This document shows positions 51,620 to 61,887 of a DNA stretch of 64,000 bases, piece by piece. A model generated the notes under the pieces. The model had not been told where the DNA came from and made no database searches. It saw only the letters and a list, made by a program, of their open reading frames with translations. A program made the position numbers and the translations under genes. Numbering within the stretch: position 1 is the stretch's first letter; every line of letters starts with the position of its first letter. Source of the stretch: Pseudoips prasinana (taxonomy: Eukaryota > Arthropoda > Insecta > Lepidoptera > Nolidae); contig OX621254.1 of NCBI GenBank assembly GCA_951640165.1, positions 28,556,001 to 28,620,000 of the forward strand, in the 5' to 3' direction.

Positions 51620-53767
51620 TTCATCCCGTGGAGCGCAAAAAAGACGACCCGAGGGAATATATCCCAGAGAATGGGCATCTCTCTCTGTACTATGACTATC
51701 ATACTGCCAAGTATACTACAACTACTACTACCCGTCTGACAAGCGTGACGATTATGGCATATTCCTCTCTCTGTACTATAACCATCATACTGCCAAGTAT
51801 ACTACAACTACTACTACCCGTCTGCCAAGCGTGACGATTATGGCATATTCCTCTCTCTGTACTATGACCCTCATACTGCCAAGTATACTACAACTACTAC
51901 TACCCGTCTGACAAGCGTGACGATTATGGCATATTCCTCTCTCTGTACTATAACCATCATACTGCCAAGTATACTACAACTACTACTACCCGTCTGCCAA
52001 GCGTGACGATTATGGCATATTCCTCTCTCTGTACTATGACCCTCATACTGCCAAGTATACTACAACTACTACTACCCGTCTGACAAGCGTGACGATTATG
52101 GCATATTCCTCTCTCTGTACTATAACCATCGTACTGCCAAGTATACTACAACAAATACTACCCGTCTGCCAAGCGTGACGATTATGGCATATTCCTCTCT
52201 CTGTACTATGACCATAATAATGCCAAGTATACAACAACTATAACTACCCGTCTGCCAAGCGTGACGATTATGGCATCTCCCTCTGTACTATAACCATCAT
52301 ACTGCCACGTATACTACAACTACAACTACCCGTCTGCCAAGCGTGACGATTATGGCATCTCCCTCTGTACTATGACCATCATACTGCCAAGTATACTACA
52401 ACAACAACTACCCGTCTGCCAAGCGTGACGATTATGGCATCTCCCTCTGTACTATAACCATCATACTGCCAAGTATACTACAACTACTACTACCCGTCTG
52501 CCAAGCGTGACGATTATGGCATCTCCCTCTGTACTATAACCATCATACTGCCAAGTATACTACAACTACTACTACCCGTCTGCCAAGCGTGACGATTATG
52601 GCATATTCCTCTCTCTGTACTATGACCATAATAATGCCAAGTATACAACAACTATAACTACCCGTCTGCCAAGCGTGACGATTATGGCATCTCCCTCTGT
52701 ACTATAACCATCATACTGCCACGTATACTACAACTACAACTACCCGTCTGCCAAGCGTGACGATTATGGCATCTCCCTCTGTACTATGACCATCATACTG
52801 CCAAGTATACTACAACTACAACTACCCGTCTGCCAAGCGTGACGATTATGGCATCTCCCTCTGTACTATAACCATCATACTGCCAAGTATACTACAACTA
52901 CTACTACCCGTCTGCCAAGCGTGACGATTATGGCATCTCCCTCTGTACTATAACCATCATACTGCCAAGTATACTACAACTACTACTACCCGTCTGCCAA
53001 GCGTGACGATTGTGGCATATTCCTCTCTCTGTACTATAACCATCATACTGCCAAGTATACTACAACTACTACTACCCGTCTGCCAAGCGTGACGATTATG
53101 TCATATTCCTCTCTCTGTACTATGACCATCATACTGCCAAGTATACTACAACTACAACTACCCGTCTGCCAAGCGTAACGATTATGGCATCTCCCTCTGT
53201 ACTATGACCATCATACTGCCAAGTATACTACAACTACAACTACCCGTCTGCCAAGCGTAACGATTATGGCATCTCCCTCTGTACTATAACCATCATGCTG
53301 CCAAGTATACACTACAACTACTACTACCCGTCTGCCAAGCGTGACGATTATGGCATCTCCCTCTGTACTATAACCATCATACTGCCAAGTATACTACAAC
53401 TACTACTACCCGTCTGCCAAGCGTGACGATTATGGCATCTCCCTCTGTACTATAACCATCATACTGCCAAGTATACTACAACTATTACTACCCGTCCGCC
53501 AAGCGTGACGATTATGGCATATTACTCTCTCTGTACTATGACCATCATACTGCTAAGTAAACTACAACTACTACTACCCGTCTGCCAAGCGTGACGATTA
53601 TGGCATCTCCCTCTGTACTATGACCATCATACTGCCAAGTATACTACAACTACTAAGCGTGACGATTATGGCTTATTCCTCAAAATTATGGACAAAACTC
53701 CATTGTGGATTTTTTTGCGAGGTCTTTGTCGGGACGTAATTCGGCTGAATTGATGATAATGATGATG
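51620..53767 (+). mobile_element. Mini-RTE whose leader core has expanded into a minisatellite
   Basis: The left end (GACGACCCGAGGGAATATAT, CCCAGAGAATGGGCAT) is the RTE leader as in the 42.5- and 60.8-kb mini-RTEs. The right end, ATGGACAAAACTCCATTGTG, then GAGGTCTTTGTCGGGACG and GATGATAATGATGATG, corresponds to the RTE 3' end. Between them the leader segment from CTGTACTATGACCATCATAC to CAAGCGTGACGATTATGGCA is repeated about 24 times. Confidence 0.8.
51670..53690 (+). repeat. 82/86-bp minisatellite (about 24 units)
   Basis: The unit is 82 bp when it begins CTCCCTCTGT and 86 bp when it begins ATTCCTCTCTCTGT. It continues ACTATRACCATCATACTGCC, AAGTATACTACAACTACTAC, TACCCGTCTGCCAAGCGTGA and CGATTATGGCAT. 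Five 86-bp units at 51761-52190 alternate as a 172-bp dimer. Two adjacent five-unit blocks of 414 bp (52191-52604 and 52605-53018) are nearly identical. About eight more units follow. Compared with the mini-RTE core, each unit contains an inserted AAGTATACTACAACTACTAC segment in place of GCGATCGCCAA. Confidence 0.9.
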
Positions 53768-54236
53768 CCTATAAGTTTGATGGCTATAAAACAGTGAAGT
53801 TTATAGCGACTAGTGTATCTATTCTTTTCTTAAAGGTCGCGAACGCATTTGCGCTTCATCTGGTGTTGCGAATGTCCACGGACGGCGGTGAAAGCTTACC
53901 ATCAGGTGACCCACTTGCTTTTTTACCCTAAGACACTATAGACTGACCGCGAGCCTAGAGAATTAAGGGAATTAGTTACTCTGAATGTGTACTATTAAAA
54001 TTTAAACAAGAAAACCCACTTGCACGACTTTTGATAAGCTTAGATGTAAAGAAAAACTTAAGCATTTGGCTACAATTTGCTTTAAAATAAAGTAGGTTGC
54101 TTTAAAGGAATGGCTTGTAATTTACGTCGACTATTTGGAACAAGAAGAAAAATGTATTTCGCACACATTCAGGTTACCTAATGCCCTTAAACTCACCATT
54201 CACGTACGGACCGGTGAGGGCAACTGTAAGCGTCAT
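53768..54236. other. Unassigned, with repeat F and SINE-D scraps
   Basis: AAGGTCGCGAACGCA to TTACCATCAGGTGACCCACT at 53832-53920 is a reversed repeat F fragment. CTATAGACTGACCGCGAGCC near 53938 and TACGGACCGGTGAGGGCAAC near 54203 look like SINE-D head pieces in reverse, separated by about 240 bp of other sequence. Confidence 0.45.
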
Positions 54237-54822
54237 TTTTAGGGTTCCGTAGCCAAATGGCAAAAAACGTAACCCTTATAGATTCGTCATGTCTGTCTGT
54301 CTGTCTGTCCGTATGTCGCAGCCACTTTTTTCCGAAACTATTAGAGCTGTACTGCTGAAACTTGGTAAGTAGATGTATTCTGTAAACCGCATTAAGATTT
54401 TTACATAAAATTAGACAAATAATAATAATTTTGGGGGGACGCCATACATAGAACTGAAACTCAAAAAATATTTTTTCATTGAATTGTGGGGTGTCTATGG
54501 ATTGGTATTTAAAAATGATATTGAGGTTCCTAATATCATTTTTTTCTAAACCGAATAGTTTGCGCGAGAGACACTTCCAAAGCGGAACAATGAGTGTCCC
54601 CCCCCCTGTAACTTCTAAAATAAGAGAATGATAAAACTAAAAAAAATATATGATGTACATGACCATAGAAACTAACAACGAAAATTGGTTAGAACGAGAT
54701 CTAGCAAGTAGTTTTTTTTAATACGTCATAAACCGCAATTTGCTTTCATTTAATCAACTGAAATACTTGCTGCAACGGAACCCTTCATGTGCGAGTCCGA
54801 CTCGCACTTGGCCGGTTTTTAT
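54237..54822 (-). repeat. Repeat W, longest copy
   Basis: It is bounded at the left by AGGGTTCCGTAGCCAAATGG, with a (CTGT)n run near 54292, and at the right by CAACGGAACCCTTCATGTGC, GAGTCCGACTCGCACTTGGC C. The right end contains GTGCGAGT-CCG-ACTCGCAC, an 8-bp stem. No coding is evident. It might be a Helitron- or MITE-like non-autonomous element. Confidence 0.65.
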
Positions 54823-54857
54823 ATGAAAAAGTTGAATGTGGTTGTATAATTTCTCAT

Positions 54858-54905
54858 CATCAGCCTAATATCGTCCACAGCTGGACAAAGGCCTCTAGGT
54901 CTAAC
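54858..54905 (-). mobile_element. RTE/mini-RTE tail fragment
   Basis: CTCATCATCAGCCTAATATC, then GTCCACAGCTGGACAAAGGC match the RTE 3' end in reverse, with substitutions. Confidence 0.6.
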
Positions 54906-54949
54906 ATTTGGTTTACCGAATCCACCGAGCTTGGGATGCTAGTTGTTCT

Positions 54950-55478
54950 ATAATAATATTCTGGGACATTATTCACACACGGCTATCTGATCCCAAACTA
55001 AGCAGAGCTTGTAATATGGAAACCAGATAACTGATAATAATATCTAATAATAATAATATCTGGGGACAATGTCACACAGATGATCCTAGCCCCAAACTAA
55101 GCAAAGCTTGTACATGGGTACCAGGCGACGATGTACATACTTATATAGATAGATAAATACATATATACATAGGAAACATCCATGACTCAGAAACAAATAT
55201 TCGTGCTCATCACACAAATATTTGCACTTACCGGGATTCGAACCCAGGACCACCAGCTTCTTAGGCAGGAGCACTACCAGCTAGGCTATGGTACTCAAAT
55301 ACTATTTTTTTTTTTTGTAAATACATACTTACTTAAATAGATAATTTACACCCAGACTCAGGACAAACAGACATGTTCATGCACACAAATATCTGTCCCG
55401 GGTGGGAATCGAACCCACGACCTCCGGCGTGAAAGGCAGCGTATTAAGCTACCAGCCAACAGGCCCGTCAGTCCGTCA
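54950..55478 (-). mobile_element. SINE-C copy split by SINE-B
   Basis: The tail side is at 54950-55030 (GACATTATTCACACACGGCT, AAGCAGAGCTTGTAATATGG). The head side is at 55305-55478 (GTGGGAATCGAACCCACGAC, CAACAGGCCCGTCA). A SINE-B in the same orientation lies between. Confidence 0.8.
55045..55298 (-). mobile_element. SINE-B nested in SINE-C
   Basis: A full copy from GGGGACAATGTCACACAGAT to GCACTACCAGCTAGGCTATG; the extreme head is truncated. Confidence 0.8.
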
Positions 55479-55479
55479 A

Positions 55480-55775
55480 ATAATACAGTTGTTACACGTT
55501 TCATAGTAGACACATCAATCAGCCGGTTTTGGGCATACAATATTTATATTATAAGAGGTTATGACACGGGTATACATCAAAGTTAGGTGCGATACAAAAA
55601 AAATATTTTTTTTACAATATTATACTTTTTGTCTATTTTCTAAAAATTCTTTAATATTGTAGAATCATTTTTCTGTTTGCCATTTTTAAAATTTTAAGTA
55701 GAATAGTTTTAGTGGTAGTTCTCGAAGGTATTGAGGTATTTTATTATACACTTTAATACCTTAATAATAATAATT
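55480..55775. other. No recognisable feature
   Basis: AT-rich gap between SINEs. Confidence 0.4.
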
Positions 55776-55776
55776 T

Positions 55777-56032
55777 GACGGTCACCGTAGCCTAGTTGGT
55801 AGTGCTCCTGCCTACGAAGCTGGTGGTCCTGGGTTTGAATCCCGGTAAGTGCAAATATTTGTGTGATGAGCACGAATATTTGATTCTGAGTCATGGATGT
55901 TTTCTATGTAATTAGGTGTTTATTTATCTATATAAGTATGTATATCGTCGCCTGGTACCCATAGTACAAGCTTTGCTTAGTTTGGGGCTAGGGTGATCTG
56001 TGTGACATTGTCCCTAGATATTATTATCATCA
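55777..56032 (+). mobile_element. SINE-B copy, full length
   Basis: From GACGGTCACCGTAGCCTAGT, with B box GGTTTGAATCCCGGTAAGTG, to GACATTGTCCCTAGATATTA. This and the 28-kb copy are the cleanest plus-strand copies. Confidence 0.85.
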
Positions 56033-56291
56033 TTATACACATAAACATACAATTTTTATGGTAAAGAGTAGTTAGCCATTTTGACATTACAATTTATGTT
56101 GGATCTCTTTGGCTAAACAGGCTTTTTAGTTCTACTCTTTCAATTGTGGATGCTTCCTGACAAAGAGTCCAATTTCGAGGATATATAGACATGTACACAT
56201 GTAGGTACACAGGTAAGTTATAATGTGTACATTGTTATATATTTATATTAAAAATAATTATTACTAAGCCCAGCTTTAGACAGTTGGTGTC
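56033..56291. other. No recognisable feature
   Basis: AT-rich gap between SINE-B and the shared fragment at 56292. Confidence 0.4.
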
Positions 56292-56350
56292 TGTACTAGG
56301 TTAAACCTGTAACTTCAGGCGTTCTAATGACTTAAAAAGTATACTTATCT
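56292..56350 (+). repeat. Fragment shared with 2-64
   Basis: Same TGTACTAGGTTAAACCTGTA and GGCGTTCTAA landmarks as at the window start. Confidence 0.55.
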
Positions 56351-56683
56351 ATAATAATAATAATAAATACTTTATTGACAGAAAATTATAACAATTAATA
56401 TGATTATCTGCGGTCTCTGCACTAAGCACTGATGGCTTGTGTCGCAGTGACCAAAAAATTATTAACAATTCAGTTTTAGGCAGTACTTATTTGAATAACA
56501 ATAAAAAATAAGAAAAGGTAGAAACATAAAGTAGGATAACACAATGCGAAATCATAACATGAATCAAATTAATCAATTGCATGGAAAGTTATTAATTTTA
56601 TACTGTAGTGCTTAACTAATAAGTGAGTACAAATAGATTTGGATATGTTTGTGTATGCGAATGAGTGTACAGGTGAATATGTA

Positions 56684-56720
<37 letters not shown>

Positions 56721-58830
56721 ACCAGCCGTTAAAATTATGTTTTCAGTTTCTACATATGTTAGATTTATTAGCCATTGTTTTATCTTAATCTTTGCTATCC
56801 TGGTTGGCATTTTTGTTATTTCTTTAAGTCGGTGGCATATTACGTTGTATGTGTGCGGTAGGAGAAAGATAGGTAAGTGTTTAATAAAACTTGTTTTAAT
56901 GGGCGGAATTGGTACCCGATATACCCGTCTTTTTAGGAGTTGGTTGTATTCTGAGGAGTTTATGGTTTTCTTATGCATTGTGGCGGTTGCTTTCAAAACG
57001 AAGATTTTTCGTACACTGAGAACTTGGCTTTCTTTGTACAGTGCTTCAGTTGGATAACTGAAAGGCTTTTTCAGCATTACCTTTAACACTGCCCTTTGTG
57101 CTCTTTCAAGTTCGATCATATTCGTTTTAACAGCGCCTCCCCACGCCAAGATACAATAGTGCAATAAGGACTGAGTCAGGGCTTTGTATACCATCAGGAG
57201 TGTGTCTTTGCTAGCGCTATTACGTAAAGATTTCAATATATATATAGTTCTGCGGATTCTTCCTGACTGTGCATGCAGGTGCTTTTTAAAGGATAGTTGT
57301 TCATCCAGTATGACTCCTAGGTATATACTGTCTGTTTGAGTAATAATGTTGCAGTTACAATGAGGATTGTTACTCTGCTTACAGGTATGAATAGTGAGTG
57401 ATGGGAGTGATGCCGGTCGAGATGCTCGAGTTTTATAGAACGCGATGAGTTTGGTTTTTTGGTAGTTAAGCGTCAGTAGGTTTTTGCTTAGCGATTCGGT
57501 TACAGTAGACATGCCACTTTTTGCTGTGCTAATAACTCTAGCCCATGAATAGTCTTGAAATAATATAGCGGTGTCATCAGCATAACAAATTATCTGGGCG
57601 TTTCGTAGTGGGAGCTCTAAGATGTCGTTGATATAGATAGAGAAAAGTGTTGTGGTTAAAACGCTCCCTTGCGGAACACCTGCGCTAATATCGGATGCAT
57701 GGCTAGTGTGAGGCCCAACTCTTACACACTAGCGACGTTTCGTGAGGTAGCTCTGGAACCAGTCTAATGCTACTCCACGGACTCCCTTTCCCTCGAGTTT
57801 TCATAGGAGTATGGGGGCAGACACGGTGTCGAATGCTTTGGCAAGATCCAGAAAGATTCCCAAAGAACATTCATTTCTGTCCAATGCAGTCGACACCACG
57901 TCTGTTAACAAAACAACAGCGTTCTCTGTTGATTTTCCTTCCTTGAAACCGAACTGTTTTTCTGACAAAGGGTAGTGATGATTGATAAATTTATTAAGAC
58001 GGTTGTTCACAATTTTTTCCAACAGCTTTGATAATATGCTGAGTAAAGAAATTGGTCTGTAGTTATTGGGTAATCATTTGTCAATCAATCAGTCGTTTTT
58101 GTGGATTGGGGTAATAACAGCTAATTTCCAGTCGGGAAAAACACCTGTGGCTAGACTTAGATTGAAAATGTCCGTTAATGGCTCGAGTTTTTTACATACT
58201 TAATAAGTATAGGTGTGTATCCATCAAGCCCGGGTGCACTATCATCTTTTAGGTTCTCTATTAGTCTGCTAACCTCGTGGGGGTCAGTTGGCCTCAAGAA
58301 CAGTGACCCGGCTGGGGATTTATTCGTCCTGTACTCAGCAGCTAGTAATTTTTCTGAGGTGTTCAGTCTATGAAGAATTTCGTTAGTTAGTTGCCTACCA
58401 ACTTCTGAGAAATAGTCACTAGTTTGGTTTAGTGATGCTATGGGATCTGTGTGATTTGTGGTTAGTTTCGTAGCATCCGATTTTTTATTTCCTATGTTAC
58501 ATATTCCTTTAATGGTTTTCCAAAGTTGTTTAGGGTTATTCTTATTTTTTATAATTTGCTGGTTCTCATAGCTACTTTTGAGTCTTTGTTGCAGTGTGTA
58601 AAGAAAGTTACGATATCTTTTGTAAATAGTTTGGGCTATGGGCTATTTACAACTATTGAAACTTTTTAGTCTATTTGAATTTTTCAACCTACTCTTACGT
58701 TTCTGCAAGCGATATTGCAGCCTTACCGTCGAGTTGTTGCACGTCTTGTGTTCGTTAGTGTAAAGTTCTTTTTTAATTGACTTGCCTTTTTTGAACCGTC
58801 ATTCATTATACGGTAAACTAGCTTTTGACT
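56351..58830 (-). pseudogene. 5'-truncated CR1/Jockey-type LINE with RT
   Basis: Minus-strand reading, from 58800 leftward, shows an ORF2 linker (LWKTIKGICNIGNKKS), RT leader LKDDSAPGLDGY near 58240, DWKLAVITPI near 58130, YRPISLLSILSKLLEKIV near 58040, FGFKEGKSTENAVVLL near 57950, LGIFLDLAKAFDTV (motif A) near 57860, AGVPQGSVL (motif B) near 57680 and YADDTAILF (motif C) near 57570. The intact last frame (57512-56718, 264 codons) covers the thumb and carboxy region (YLGVILDEQLSFKKHL, LLHYCILAWGG). At least one stop (near 57731) and other breaks make it inactive. No endonuclease is present. The 3' end is AATAAAGTATTTATTATT with a (TTA)n tail. Confidence 0.8.
56690..56718. repeat. (GT)n microsatellite in LINE 3' UTR
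   Basis: A run of about 14 GT dinucleotides immediately follows the LINE stop codon (on the minus strand, CA repeats). Confidence 0.9.
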
Positions 58831-59107
58831 GCACCTCTGCGTAGCCTTTTATTCCCTAACCTGTGGGAATTAAAACGATGTAAATGAAACCTCTGAGCTT
58901 GCTGAATTTCACCCGTGGAATTAATGACTCGGCTAATAAAAAGCAAGTAATTTATTTGTTCATTTTGATAGAGTAAATCATGAATGTTATTAATTGTTAT
59001 TTTACTATAACTTTTGACTAATATTTCAAGTGAAAAGTAATTAATATGATTAGTTTTAACCACGTGAAGAAATCACGACAAAGATGATTAATATTCTCCA
59101 ATAATAA
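58831..59107. other. No recognisable feature
   Basis: Unassigned AT-rich sequence next to the LINE 5' truncation. Confidence 0.4.
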
Positions 59108-59160
59108 TAGTTTGGGATCCGATGGCCGTGTGTGAATAATGTCCCAGGATATTAGGATAT
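59108..59160 (+). mobile_element. SINE-C tail fragment
   Basis: AGTTTGGGATCCGATGGCCG and AATAATGTCCCAGGATATTA are the last 50 bp of SINE-C. Confidence 0.65.
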
Positions 59161-59620
59161 TATAATATTTAGACGTCCGATGGAAGGAAGAGGTAGGAGA
59201 GACAAGCTCACAGTATTCTAGAGCATATTTTTGATACAGTCTATAGAAAACAACCCGACTTCCATTATACAAATTGTGCAACTTCTTACTCGGTAAGTAA
59301 GTCAGTAAGTCGTTAAGTCGTTATCGTCAATTATCCTGCAAGTTCATCTGTCAATGAATACCAAAAAAGCGGTGCAGTTCCACGGAGGAGAAAAGTACGC
59401 TATGGATGGTCAGATTTAAAATTTAAGATACTTAGGATGCGTTCATTCTGTTGTCTTCATCTTAATTTAATACTCTTCGTTACTACTTATTTAATAGGTT
59501 GAGGACCTGGTAATAATAAATAATCTATAAATATTAAAAAATCGTAGGAAAGTCAAAACTGTACATAATAGCAATATGTATGAACTAATAAGAACTAGTT
59601 TCACTTTGCTGTATGTCTGT
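59161..59620. other. No recognisable feature
   Basis: Unassigned; a short GTAAGTCAGTAAGTCGTTAA repeat-like run near 59290. Confidence 0.4.
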
Positions 59621-60146
59621 ACTAGCTGTGCCCTGCGGTTCTACCCGCGTTAAATTTTATAAATTATCATAGCTCCTCCTTCGTAGGTGATAGCGTGATA
59701 ATATGTACCCTATATGTTGACCCGACGTCTTAGTAATATTCATGCAAAATTTGAAGTAAATCCATGCAGTACTTTTTGAGTTTAGCCCGGACATACATAC
59801 AGACAAACAGACACACAGACAAAAATTCTAAAACTATATTGTTGGCTCCGATATCGATTGCAGATCACGCCCCAAGTATCCTTTTTAAAAAATATTCAAT
59901 GTACAGTTTTGACTTTTCTATTTTATATATAGTTTTTAGAATTTTTGTCTGTGTGTCTGTTTGTTTTTATGTATGTCCGGGCTAAACTTAAAAAGTACTG
60001 CAAGGATTTACTTAAAATTTTGCATGAATATTACTAAGAAGTCGGGTCAACGTATAGGCTACATATTATCACGCTATCACCTACGGGGGAGGAGCTGTGA
60101 TATTATATAAACTTTAACGCGGGTAAAACCGCGGGGCACAGCTAGT
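59621..60146. mobile_element. Helitron-like fold-back: two J 3' ends tail-outward
   Basis: The left arm (59621 to about 59840) reads in reverse to a CAGCTAGT terminus at 59621. The right arm (about 59926 to 60146) is its inverted copy, ending CAGCTAGT at 60146. Arms of about 220 bp enclose about 85 bp. The loop (CGATATCGATTGCAGATCAC) matches the continuation of J1 at 1795-1830. The structure is a J1-like element with its 3' half duplicated in inverted orientation. Confidence 0.8.
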
Positions 60147-60742
60147 CAAATATAAAAAGATACCACTTCCACCTCCACAGTAGTTACGGAAAAATATCGC
60201 TCGGTTTTTGGTTTGAATTACATTTTCATAGGCCTATGGAAAAGCAATTAAACCCCGTGTGTCCAATTCCGTGCAGTAGATTTCAATTTGTTGGATTGAT
60301 TTATCGCTCGGGGGATTCAGTTTCAAGAAGATAGCTTACTCTAATTGAGAGCCATAGGACAGTTTGTTTAAAAATTGATAAATATTATAGATATATATAT
60401 GGTCTTTGCGTCTGTTACAGACGATTTACGGCGCATTGTCTGAGAGACATTTGTTTTGGTGGCTAAAAAAACCGATGCGAGACCGACATAGCCTGCCGCA
60501 GGCCTGACAAGAGAAGTATGCGGTGGTTGGTGCCGAGCCGCTTTCATGTTACTTCTGTCTCTTATCAGCAAGTACTCCGAACCAGGCTTCATCTCAGATC
60601 TTACGACCCTCCACTTCACGTTTGCGCTATTCAACTCTATTTTCAGCGAGCTTTTCCCAGCTACAGTGGTCAATTTTAAAAGCGGCCTTATCCCGCTTGG
60701 TGCATTCTTACACACACAAAAAAGAACATAACAGTCAATATA
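60147..60742. other. Unassigned; frames on both strands not called
   Basis: A 127-codon minus frame (60368-60751) and overlapping plus frames exist, but none shows a recognisable domain. The stretch is moderately GC-rich at 60470-60680. A degraded repeat or exon cannot be excluded. Confidence 0.35.
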
Positions 60743-60751
60743 TGGATTCAC

Positions 60752-61005
60752 TATGTGGTAACGGCTGCAAATATCAGAATATCATCACCCCATCTCATCC
60801 AGTAGTATCCAGTGGCGTAGAAGTCGTCCCGAGGGAATATCTATATGACGGGCAGCAGCTACTTTCTGACTACTACTACCATCATACTGCGAACGCCAAC
60901 CCGTCTGCCAAGCGTGGCGCTTATGGCATATCTCCTCAACATTAATCTTGGAGGAGGCTTTTATCCAGCAGTGGACTTCTTGCAGCTGTTATGATGATGA
61001 TGACT
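60752..61005 (+). mobile_element. Mini-RTE (254 bp) with intact 5' end and 9-bp target duplication
   Basis: The start TATGTGGTAACGGCTGC, ATATCATCACCCCATCTCAT matches the RTE from about 22138 onward. The leader continues (CCCGAGGGAATATCTATATG, AACGCCAACCCGTCTGCCAA) and then jumps to the 3' end (TATCCAGCAGTGGACTTCTT, (GAT)n). TGGATTCAC lies at 60743-60751 and 61006-61014. It is the best example of the 5'-plus-3' structure. Confidence 0.85.
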
Positions 61006-61043
61006 TGGATTCACGTTGATATCATAATTGTGTTACATTTAAT

Positions 61044-61350
61044 ATTATCCTGGGACATCTGATCCCAAACTAAGCAGAGCTTGTACCATGGAAACCAGAT
61101 AACTGATATACTAGATATTATACTACTTTTCTTTTGTAAATATATACTCGTTTAGATAATAAAACCCTGACTCAGGACACACACATGTGTGTCCTGAGTC
61201 AGGGTTTTATTATGGGTTCGATTCCCACCGAGGACATATTTGTATGCATGAACATTCATGCATACAAATATGTCCTCGGTGGGAATCGAACCCACAACCT
61301 AAGGCGTGAAATGTAAGCATTTGTCAAACACGTCAACAGGCCCGTCAATA
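61044..61350 (-). mobile_element. SINE-C copy rearranged into a double palindrome
   Basis: The tail part (GATCCCAAACTAAGCAGAGC) runs to about 61183. The sequence then reverses to the plus orientation (61186-61252, including B box GGGTTCGATTCCCACC), and reverses again (61255-61350) to finish the head CAACAGGCCCGTCAATA. See the palindromes at 61156-61294. Confidence 0.8.
61156..61294. repeat. Two consecutive perfect palindromes (28- and 40-bp stems)
   Basis: Stem 1: 61156-61183 against 61186-61213, with a 2-base loop. Stem 2: 61213-61252 against 61255-61294, with a 2-base loop. The stems share base 61213. Arms have no mismatches. Confidence 0.9.
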
Positions 61351-61375
61351 CAAAAAAACATTAACAAACAAATGA

Positions 61376-61632
61376 TTCCAAACTAAGCAGAGCTTGTGCT
61401 ATGGAAACCAGATAACTGATTTACTACATATACTACCTACTTTTCTTTTGTAAATCGTCTGTTTGGGTGTAATTATCTATATAAGTATGTTTATATAGAT
61501 AATTATACCTAGACTCAGCACAAACAGACACGTTCATGCACACAAATATCTGTTCTGGGTGGGAATCGAACCCTTGACCTCCCATGTGAAAAACAAGCAT
61601 TTGCAAACCACACCAACAGGCCCGTCAATATT
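61376..61632 (-). mobile_element. SINE-C copy with a small internal fold-back
   Basis: The tail (CCAAACTAAGCAGAGCTTGT) and head (GGTGGGAATCGAACCCTTGA, CAACAGGCCCGTCAAT) are intact. Near 61457-61512 a plus-oriented segment (GGTGTAATTATCTATATAAG) precedes its reverse (TATATAGATAATTATACCTA), an 18-bp imperfect hairpin. Confidence 0.75.
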
Positions 61633-61887
61633 ACCGGCATAAATATTGTATTTCTAGGTTTACCAAATAAATTGGTTCGATTTTGCTTCAGCGGTTATAA
61701 AGAAGCACTAAAGTGAACTTTTCCAATAAACTTATTGTGCAAGGAAAGCAAAATTGCATTATCCGGTCTAAAGAATAAGAAAAGTCTGTGAAACAATTTC
61801 TTGTTACAGTAAAAAACTCAAACATCGAGAAAACAAGCACCGAGTTATCATGAAAATGCTTCAGTAAATTCCAAAGCAATTCGTATT
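61633..61887. other. No recognisable feature
   Basis: Unassigned AT-rich sequence. Confidence 0.4.

Noticed and set aside
51670..53690. CRISPR-like array
   Set aside because: The units are contiguous 82/86-bp tandem copies without spacers, in a eukaryotic genome, and derive from a retroposon leader.
55777..56032. A functional tRNA gene at the SINE-B head
   Set aside because: The A and B boxes are good, but the acceptor stem does not close, the body follows directly, and the unit is present many times. It is a SINE promoter.
60368..60751. 127-codon minus frame and overlapping 140-codon plus frame
   Set aside because: Frames overlap on both strands and the plus frame runs into the mini-RTE leader. 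No motif supports either.
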